From contig DATJIF010000103.1 in NCBI GenBank assembly GCA_035493475.1, positions 15,529-79,528 on the forward strand: DNA of 64,000 nt, read 5' to 3'. The stretch comes from Actinospica sp035493475. Its GTDB lineage: Bacteria > Actinomycetota > Actinomycetes > Streptomycetales > Catenulisporaceae. How positions within the stretch are numbered: position 1 is the stretch's first letter; every line of letters starts with the position of its first letter. The notes under the pieces are model-generated. The model did not search any database, was not told where the DNA came from, and saw only the letters and a list, made by a program, of their open reading frames with translations. The translations under genes were made by a program, and so were the position numbers. Positions 59,262 through 64,000 of this stretch are shown here, in pieces.

Positions 59262-59553
59262 ATCCCCACGATTTCAGCCCCCGGCCACGGCTGTCGATCG
59301 AAATACCCCCGGCCCCGAACGCCCACTCCCAGCACGCGGCGAGCGACGGAGAACGCCGCAGGCTCGCGGACGTAGCGACCGAGGAGCGTCAGCGACGAGG
59401 GAGCGAAGGTAGCGGGCCGAAGGCTTGGGGCGGGTGGGCGGGTGGGCGGGGTAAGTAATCGCCCCGGACGTAGCCGCCGTCACGGAGCGAGGAACGAGCG
59501 CAGTGGCGGGGGCGGAGGTAGGGGCGAACACGGGCCGCAGGCCGCCATCGGTC
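59262..59553. other. non-coding spacer with degenerate repeats
   Basis: This 292-bp spacer has no convincing gene. It contains two related purine-rich segments beginning CGGACGTAGC (near 59370 and 59464), each followed by GGAGCG and CGAGG-type words, and a G-run tract at 59427-59451. The composition suggests an intergenic repeat or structured RNA, not coding sequence. Confidence 0.5.
59427..59451 (+). other. potential G-quadruplex tract
   Basis: Six runs of three or four G separated by single bases (GGGG C GGG T GGG C GGG T ...) on the plus strand, upstream of nothing on that strand but about 100 bp past the stop of the PH-domain gene. Such spacing strongly favours a parallel G-quadruplex. 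Confidence 0.7.
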
Positions 59554-60261
59554 CTAGTGCACCGCGAAGGCCACGATGACGAAGAGGAGGCAGGCGGCCA
59601 CCGGGACCAGGGTGGGGAGGTTCCAGGTGACCTTGGCGGGCTGGGCGGGGGTGTCGGGGGTGGCGGCGGACTCGGCTTCGGGGTCTAGGCCGGCGCGGTG
59701 GAACCAGTTGGTGCGGCGGGCGGTCATCTCGGTCATGGCCTGGTCGGCGAAGGAGAGCTTCTCGATCGGGTCGGGGGTGCGGCTCTGGGCGACGCGGACG
59801 TCGTCGTAGCCGGAGAGGCCGCCGAAGCGCTGGCGGGACTTGCCCTGGGCGCGGGTCTGGCGGGCGAGGTCGCGGAGCCTGGCGCGTTCGGCGCGGCGGC
59901 GGTCGCGGAGGGAGACGGGGACGGCCCAGACGGTGTAGCGCTGGGTCGTGGTGAAGGCGATGAAGGACAGTTGCGCGGTCAGCCTGGTCACGCTGCCCCA
60001 GGACACCTTGATGGTGCGCAGCGGGTTGCGGATGACGAGTTCCTCAGGGCCGGAGAGGGCCGCGGGGTAGACGCCGTACGCGAAGGCGAAGGCGGCGACG
60101 AGGAGCAGGATCGCGGCGCCGGGCATGTCGGTGGTGCCCTCCTCGGCGAGCAGGTCGACCGCTCCGCCGACGCAGAAGAGCATGACGACGGCGCCGCCGA
60201 GCATCGCTCCGACTCCGCGGTAGGCGGTCGGCTTGTCGGCGGGGCTGGCTGGCGTCGTCAT
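59554..60261 (-). CDS. PH-domain-containing membrane protein (bPH6-like)
   Basis: A 235-residue protein with membrane helices at about residues 16-38 and 46-68, a PH-like domain (LVIRNPLRTIKVSWGSVTRL, TQRYTVWAVPVSL), a charged Arg-rich helix and a third membrane helix at the C-terminus (LVPVAACLLFVIVAFAV). This matches actinobacterial bPH6 proteins; no function is known. It is divergent from deoC across 137 bp. Confidence 0.82.
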   Translation of the reverse strand: MTTPASPADKPTAYRGVGAMLGGAVVMLFCVGGAVDLLAEEGTTDMPGAAILLLVAAFAFAYGVYPAALSGPEELVIRNPLRTIKVSWGSVTRLTAQLSFIAFTTTQRYTVWAVPVSLRDRRRAERARLRDLARQTRAQGKSRQRFGGLSGYDDVRVAQSRTPDPIEKLSFADQAMTEMTARRTNWFHRAGLDPEAESAATPDTPAQPAKVTWNLPTLVPVAACLLFVIVAFAVH

Positions 60262-60361
60262 GTGCTGGATTCTGCCTCACCCGGCGGGCACGGGTCCACG
60301 CGGCTCCCGGGTCGGCGGGCGGGTCGCCGGGCGGCCGGGCGGGCAGGCGCTCGGAGAACGT

Positions 60362-60390
60362 TTGCACGATGGATTAGTCAGTGGATTACT
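60362..60390 (+). promoter_or_regulatory. candidate deoC promoter
   Basis: TTGCAC (60362-60367) and ATTACT (60385-60390) are 17 bp apart. A transcript from here would begin almost at GTG 60399, without a leader. Two TGGATTA copies (60370-60376, 60382-60388) could bind a regulator. Confidence 0.35.
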
Positions 60391-60398
60391 GTGGACGT

Positions 60399-61373
60399 GT
60401 GACCAGCACCCTCCCGGCGGCGACGCAGCCGCATCCGACGTACGACCTCAGCGGGGTGACCAGCAGCGAGGCTGCTCTGCGGCGCTTCCTGCTGGGGCTG
60501 CCCGGGGTGGACAAGGTGGGCCTGGAGGCCCGCTCCGCCCGGCTCGGCACCCGGTCGATCAAGACCACGGCGAAGGCCGCGGGGATCGACCTGGCGATCA
60601 GCATGATCGACCTGACCACGCTGGAGGGCGCCGACACCCCCGGCAAGGTCCGCTCGCTCTGCGCGAAGGCCCGCCGCCCCGAACCGGGCGACCCCACCTG
60701 CCCCTCCACCGCCGCGGTATGCGTGTACCCGGACATGGTCGCCGTGGCCAAGGAGGAGCTGAAGGGGACCGGGATCCACGTGGCGGCGGTGGCGACGGCG
60801 TTTCCCTCGGGGCGTTCCTCGCGCGAGGTGAAGCTCGCCGACACCCGGCTGGCCGTCGAGGCGGGGGCCGACGAGGTGGACATGGTGATCGACCGGGGGG
60901 CGTTCCTCTCCGGGCGGTTCCAGGACGTGTTCGACGAGATCGTGGCCGTGAAGGGCGCGTGCGGGTCGGCGCATCTGAAGGTGATTCTCGAGACGGGCGA
61001 GCTGGCCACGTACGACAACGTGCGGCGGGCCTCGTGGCTGGCGATGCTGGCGGGCGCGGACTTCATCAAGACGTCCACGGGCAAGGTGAGTCCGGCGGCG
61101 ACGCTGCCGGTCACGCTGCTGATGCTGGAGGCGATCCGCGACTTCACCGGGCAGACCGGCCGCAAGGTCGGGATGAAGCCGGCGGGCGGCATCCGCACCA
61201 GCAAGGACGCGCTCAAGTACCTGGTGACGGTGAACGAGACGCTCGGCGACGGGTGGCTCTCCCCCGACTGGTTCCGGTTCGGCGCCTCGTCGCTGCTGAA
61301 CGATCTGCTGATGCAGCGGCAGAAGCTGGCGACCGGGCACTACTCCGGTCCGAACTACGTGACCGTGGACTGA
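60399..61373 (+). CDS. deoC: deoxyribose-phosphate aldolase
   Basis: A 324-residue class I aldolase cleaving 2-deoxyribose-5-phosphate to glyceraldehyde-3-phosphate and acetaldehyde. The Schiff-base lysine is in GADFIKTSTGK, the second catalytic Lys in VGMKPAGGIRTSKDAL, and EVDMVIDRGAF precedes them. GTG 60399 was preferred; GTG 60381 is in frame. No ribosome site is visible. The aldehyde dehydrogenase 14 bp downstream could oxidise the acetaldehyde. Confidence 0.92.
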   Translation: MTSTLPAATQPHPTYDLSGVTSSEAALRRFLLGLPGVDKVGLEARSARLGTRSIKTTAKAAGIDLAISMIDLTTLEGADTPGKVRSLCAKARRPEPGDPTCPSTAAVCVYPDMVAVAKEELKGTGIHVAAVATAFPSGRSSREVKLADTRLAVEAGADEVDMVIDRGAFLSGRFQDVFDEIVAVKGACGSAHLKVILETGELATYDNVRRASWLAMLAGADFIKTSTGKVSPAATLPVTLLMLEAIRDFTGQTGRKVGMKPAGGIRTSKDALKYLVTVNETLGDGWLSPDWFRFGASSLLNDLLMQRQKLATGHYSGPNYVTVD

Positions 61374-61387
61374 GGGACGGACGAGAC

Positions 61388-62821
61388 ATGGGCATCTTCG
61401 ACTACGCGCCCGCGCCCGAGTCGCGCGCGATCGTGGACATCAAGCCGAGCTACGGGCTGTTCATCGGCGGCGAGTTCGTCCCGGCCACCGGCGGCAGCTT
61501 CAAGAGCGTGAACCCGGCTTCCGGGGAGGCGCTGGCCGAGATCGCGGAGGCGTCCGCGGCGGACGTGGACCGCGCGGTGGCGGCGGCGCGCGCGGCGTAC
61601 GACAAGGTCTGGTCGCGCATGCCGGGCACGGAGCGGGCCAAGTACCTGTTCCGGATCGCGCGGATCATCCAGGAGCGGGCCCGCGAGCTGGCCGTGCTGG
61701 AGTCGATCGACAACGGCAAGCCGATCCGGGAGACCCGGGACGTGGACGTGCCGCTGGTCGCCGCGCACTTCTTCCACTACGCGGGCTGGGCGGACAAGCT
61801 CGAGTTCGCGGGCTACGGCGCGAACCCGCGGGCGCTCGGCGTCGCGGCGCAGGTCATCCCGTGGAACTTCCCGCTGCTGATGCTGGCGTGGAAGATCGCC
61901 CCGGCGCTGGCGTGCGGCAACACGGTGGTGCTCAAGCCCGCCGAGACGACGCCGCTGACCGCGCTGCTGTTCGCGGAGATCTGCCAGCAGGCGGAGCTTC
62001 CGGCCGGTGTCGTGAACATCGTGACCGGCGCGGGTGAGACGGGCGCGGCGCTGGTCTCGCACCCGGACGTGAACAAGGTGGCCTTCACCGGTTCGACGGC
62101 CGTGGGCCGGGCGATCGCGCGCGCGGTGGCCGGTACCGACAAGAAGCTGACACTGGAGCTCGGCGGCAAGGCGGCGAACATCGTGTTCGACGACGCCCCG
62201 ATCGACCAGGCCGTCGAGGGGATCATCGACTCGATCTTCTTCAACCAGGGCCAGGTCTGCTGCGCGGGTTCGCGGCTGCTGGTGCAGGAGTCGATCCAGG
62301 ACGAGCTGCTCGACGCGCTGCGGCGCCGGATGGGCACGCTGCGGCTGGGCGACCCACTGGACAAGAACACCGACATCGGCGCGATCAACTCGGCCGAGCA
62401 GCTGGCCCGGATCACGGAGCTGAGCGCGGCGGGCGAGGCGGAGGGCGCGGAGCGCTGGTCGCCGCCGTGCGAGCTGCCCGCGAACGGTTTCTGGTTCCCG
62501 CCCACCATCTTCACGAACGTCTCGGCCACGCACCGGATCGCGCGCGAGGAGATCTTCGGTCCGGTGCTGTCCGTGCTGACGTTCCGCACGCCGGACGAGG
62601 CGATCGCGAAGGCCAACAACACGCCGTACGGGCTGTCCGCGGGCGTGTGGACGGAGAAGGGCTCGCGGATCCTGAGCATGGCCAAGCGGCTGCGCGCGGG
62701 CGTGGTGTGGGCCAACACCTTCAACAAGTTCGATCCCACCTCGCCCTTCGGCGGGTACAAGGAGTCCGGTTACGGTCGCGAGGGCGGCCTGCACGGTCTG
62801 GAGGCCTACCTCGATGTCTGA
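61388..62821 (+). CDS. aldehyde dehydrogenase
   Basis: A 477-residue NAD(P)-dependent aldehyde dehydrogenase. The NAD site is VIPWNFPLLMLAWKIAPALA, the catalytic Glu in LTLELGGKAANIV and the catalytic Cys in FFNQGQVCCAGSRLL; EEIFGPVLSV closes the site. Position after deoC suggests acetaldehyde as substrate (inference). Its last 8 bp overlap the start of a second, truncated aldehyde-dehydrogenase-like gene. Confidence 0.93.
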   Translation: MGIFDYAPAPESRAIVDIKPSYGLFIGGEFVPATGGSFKSVNPASGEALAEIAEASAADVDRAVAAARAAYDKVWSRMPGTERAKYLFRIARIIQERARELAVLESIDNGKPIRETRDVDVPLVAAHFFHYAGWADKLEFAGYGANPRALGVAAQVIPWNFPLLMLAWKIAPALACGNTVVLKPAETTPLTALLFAEICQQAELPAGVVNIVTGAGETGAALVSHPDVNKVAFTGSTAVGRAIARAVAGTDKKLTLELGGKAANIVFDDAPIDQAVEGIIDSIFFNQGQVCCAGSRLLVQESIQDELLDALRRRMGTLRLGDPLDKNTDIGAINSAEQLARITELSAAGEAEGAERWSPPCELPANGFWFPPTIFTNVSATHRIAREEIFGPVLSVLTFRTPDEAIAKANNTPYGLSAGVWTEKGSRILSMAKRLRAGVVWANTFNKFDPTSPFGGYKESGYGREGGLHGLEAYLDV

Positions 62822-63758
62822 GAAGTCGGAGAAGACCGCCGCCAAGAAGACCGCGGCGAAGAAGCCCGAGGAGCCGACGCCGGCGCCGACGCCCGTGCGG
62901 CTCGGCGTGCGCAAGACCTACAAGCTGTACATCGGCGGCGCGTTCCCGCGCTCGGAGAGCGGACGGAGCTACCAGGTGACCGCGGCCGACGGAGCGTTCC
63001 TGGCCAACGCCGCGCTGGCCTCCCGCAAGGATGCGCGCGACGCGGTGGCCAAGGCACGCGGCGCGTTCTCCGGCTGGTCCGGGGCGACCGCGTATCTCAG
63101 GGGCCAGATCCTCTATCGGATCGCCGAGATGCTGGAGGGGCGGCGCGAGCAGTTCGCCGCCGAGGTGCGCGCGGTCGAGGGCCTTTCCGCGGCGAAGGCG
63201 GCGGCGCAGGTGGACGCGGCGATCGACCGCTGGGTCTGGTACGCGGGCTGGACCGACAAGATCGGGCAGATCCGGTCCGCGGCGAACCCGGTGTCCGGGC
63301 CGTTCTGGAACGTCTCCTCGCCCGAGCCGACCGGCGTGGTGGCACTGTTCGCCCCGGAGAAGCCCGCGCTGCTCGGCCTGGTGTCCGTGCTGGCCCCGGC
63401 GATCGCGACCGGCAACACGGCGGTGCTGGTGGCGCCGAACTCGGCCGCGCTGCCCGCCGTGACCCTCGCCGAGGTGCTGGCCACCTCCGACCTGCCCGGC
63501 GGCGTCGTCAACATCCTGACGGGCACGTCCGCCGAACTGGGCAGGCCGCTGGCCGAGCACCTGGACGTCGACGCGCTGGACCTGGCCGGGATCGCGGACG
63601 CCGAGTTCGCCACGTCGCTGGAGAAGATGGCGGCGGAGAACCTCAAGCGGGTGCTGCGGCCGAGCGCCGCGCCGGGCGACTGGACCGCCGCCCCGGGCAC
63701 GGCGCGGCTGACGGCGTTCCTGGAGACCAAGACGGTCTGGCACCCCGTCGGCATCTGA
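62814..63758 (+). CDS. truncated, cysteine-less aldehyde-dehydrogenase-like protein
   Basis: A 314-residue protein with a Lys/Ala/Pro-rich N-terminal tail (1-30) followed by the N-terminal NAD-binding half of an aldehyde dehydrogenase (YKLYIGGAFPRSESGRSYQV, RGQILYRIAEMLEGRREQFA, PTGVVALFAPEKPALLGLVS, LPGGVVNILTG). The catalytic domain is missing, and the protein has no cysteine, so it cannot use the normal chemistry. The 8-bp overlap with the full-length enzyme suggests that it is a partner or regulatory subunit. Similar pairs are known next to deoC in other actinomycetes, from memory. Confidence 0.85.
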   Translation: MSEKSEKTAAKKTAAKKPEEPTPAPTPVRLGVRKTYKLYIGGAFPRSESGRSYQVTAADGAFLANAALASRKDARDAVAKARGAFSGWSGATAYLRGQILYRIAEMLEGRREQFAAEVRAVEGLSAAKAAAQVDAAIDRWVWYAGWTDKIGQIRSAANPVSGPFWNVSSPEPTGVVALFAPEKPALLGLVSVLAPAIATGNTAVLVAPNSAALPAVTLAEVLATSDLPGGVVNILTGTSAELGRPLAEHLDVDALDLAGIADAEFATSLEKMAAENLKRVLRPSAAPGDWTAAPGTARLTAFLETKTVWHPVGI

Positions 63759-63762
63759 GACG

Positions 63763-64000
63763 GTGCAGGCGCGAGTCATCGTCGTCGCCGGCCCCTCGGG
63801 GTCGGGCAAGTCACGGCTCTGCACGCGGCTGCGCGAGGGGCACGGCGTGCCCGTCGTGAACCTCGACGACTTCTACAAGGACGGCGACGACCCGACGCTG
63901 CCCTCCCTCGACCTCGGTGGCGGCGCGCCGATCGTCGACTGGGACTCCCCGGAGTCCTGGCACCGCGAGGACGCGCTGCGCGCGCTCGAGCGGCTGTGCG
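63763..64000 (+). CDS. uridine kinase family protein (5' part, runs off the window)
   Basis: The frame from GTG 63763 codes for VQARVIVVAGPSGSGKSRLC, a P-loop with GPSGSGKS, then VVNLDDFYKDGDDP and VDWDSPESWH, as in uridine/cytidine kinases. It begins 4 bp after the truncated aldehyde-dehydrogenase gene and fits the nucleoside salvage theme. The first 79 codons are in the window; the rest is cut off. Confidence 0.85.
   Translation, partial: MQARVIVVAGPSGSGKSRLCTRLREGHGVPVVNLDDFYKDGDDPTLPSLDLGGGAPIVDWDSPESWHREDALRALERLC

Overview
The window is very GC-rich bacterial DNA with long antisense open frames, GTG starts, ECF sigma factors and many TetR/MarR regulators, as expected of a Streptomyces-like actinomycete (Streptomycetales or Catenulisporales type). 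A tRNA-Leu with anticodon TAA at 21667-21749, the counterpart of Streptomyces bldA, supports this. In-frame TTA codons were found by reading in only three genes (an aminoglycoside-phosphotransferase-like kinase, a GPP34 protein and a Uma2-type protein).

Layout. 0-5 kb: a lipoprotein with an apparent 1-bp frameshift, a conserved small protein, a two-SDR operon divergent from a TetR regulator, a GNAT acetyltransferase and a small secreted protein made of NGVIS repeats. 4.8-15 kb: an ECF sigma factor with a membrane sensor partner, a GlxA-type regulator with a DHFR-like reductase, DUF72, a FolD-like enzyme, a small-molecule kinase, a Rel-type HD hydrolase, and a MarR/epimerase divergent pair around a perfect palindrome. 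15-21 kb: a NarL-type two-component system, cystathionine beta-synthase, an SGNH hydrolase and a thiolase. 21-25 kb: the bldA-like tRNA, an Imm32-like protein and a minus-strand run SanA/YdcF - HD - ATP-grasp - GPP34.

25-36 kb: type II NADH dehydrogenase, a YcaQ/AlkX-type DNA glycosylase, TetR and a probably leaderless MarR gene under a large inverted repeat, then a secreted SGNH esterase whose last 60 bp are repeated exactly about 1.1 kb downstream. Between the two copies lies a lower-GC ADP-ribosylglycohydrolase gene, and the second copy supplies the 3' end of an XRE regulator gene. After that come a small secreted protein, a nucleotidyltransferase, and a GAF-GGDEF diguanylate cyclase with a long Pro/Gly-rich N-terminus.

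36-52 kb: acyl-CoA carboxylase metabolism (BirA biotin ligase, PccB-like beta subunit, epsilon subunit, biotin-carrying alpha subunit) with Maf and an LpdA-like flavoprotein; envelope genes (a deacetylase-like lipoprotein plus beta-propeller, a rhomboid protease); and a ThrE-type transporter whose 3' half is overlapped on the opposite strand by the acidic tail of a membrane-anchored Hcp-like protein.

52-64 kb: an MFS exporter, a NACHT NTPase related to bacterial NLR-like defence proteins, then a nucleoside/sugar-phosphate salvage block (purine nucleoside phosphorylase, phosphosugar mutase, DeoC, an aldehyde dehydrogenase with a Cys-less truncated partner, the start of a uridine kinase) interrupted by a patatin-like protein with an Asp-to-Asn change and a PH-domain membrane protein. 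The phosphorylase, mutase and DeoC together would turn nucleosides into central-metabolism intermediates. No rRNA, CRISPR array, integrase or transposase was recognised.
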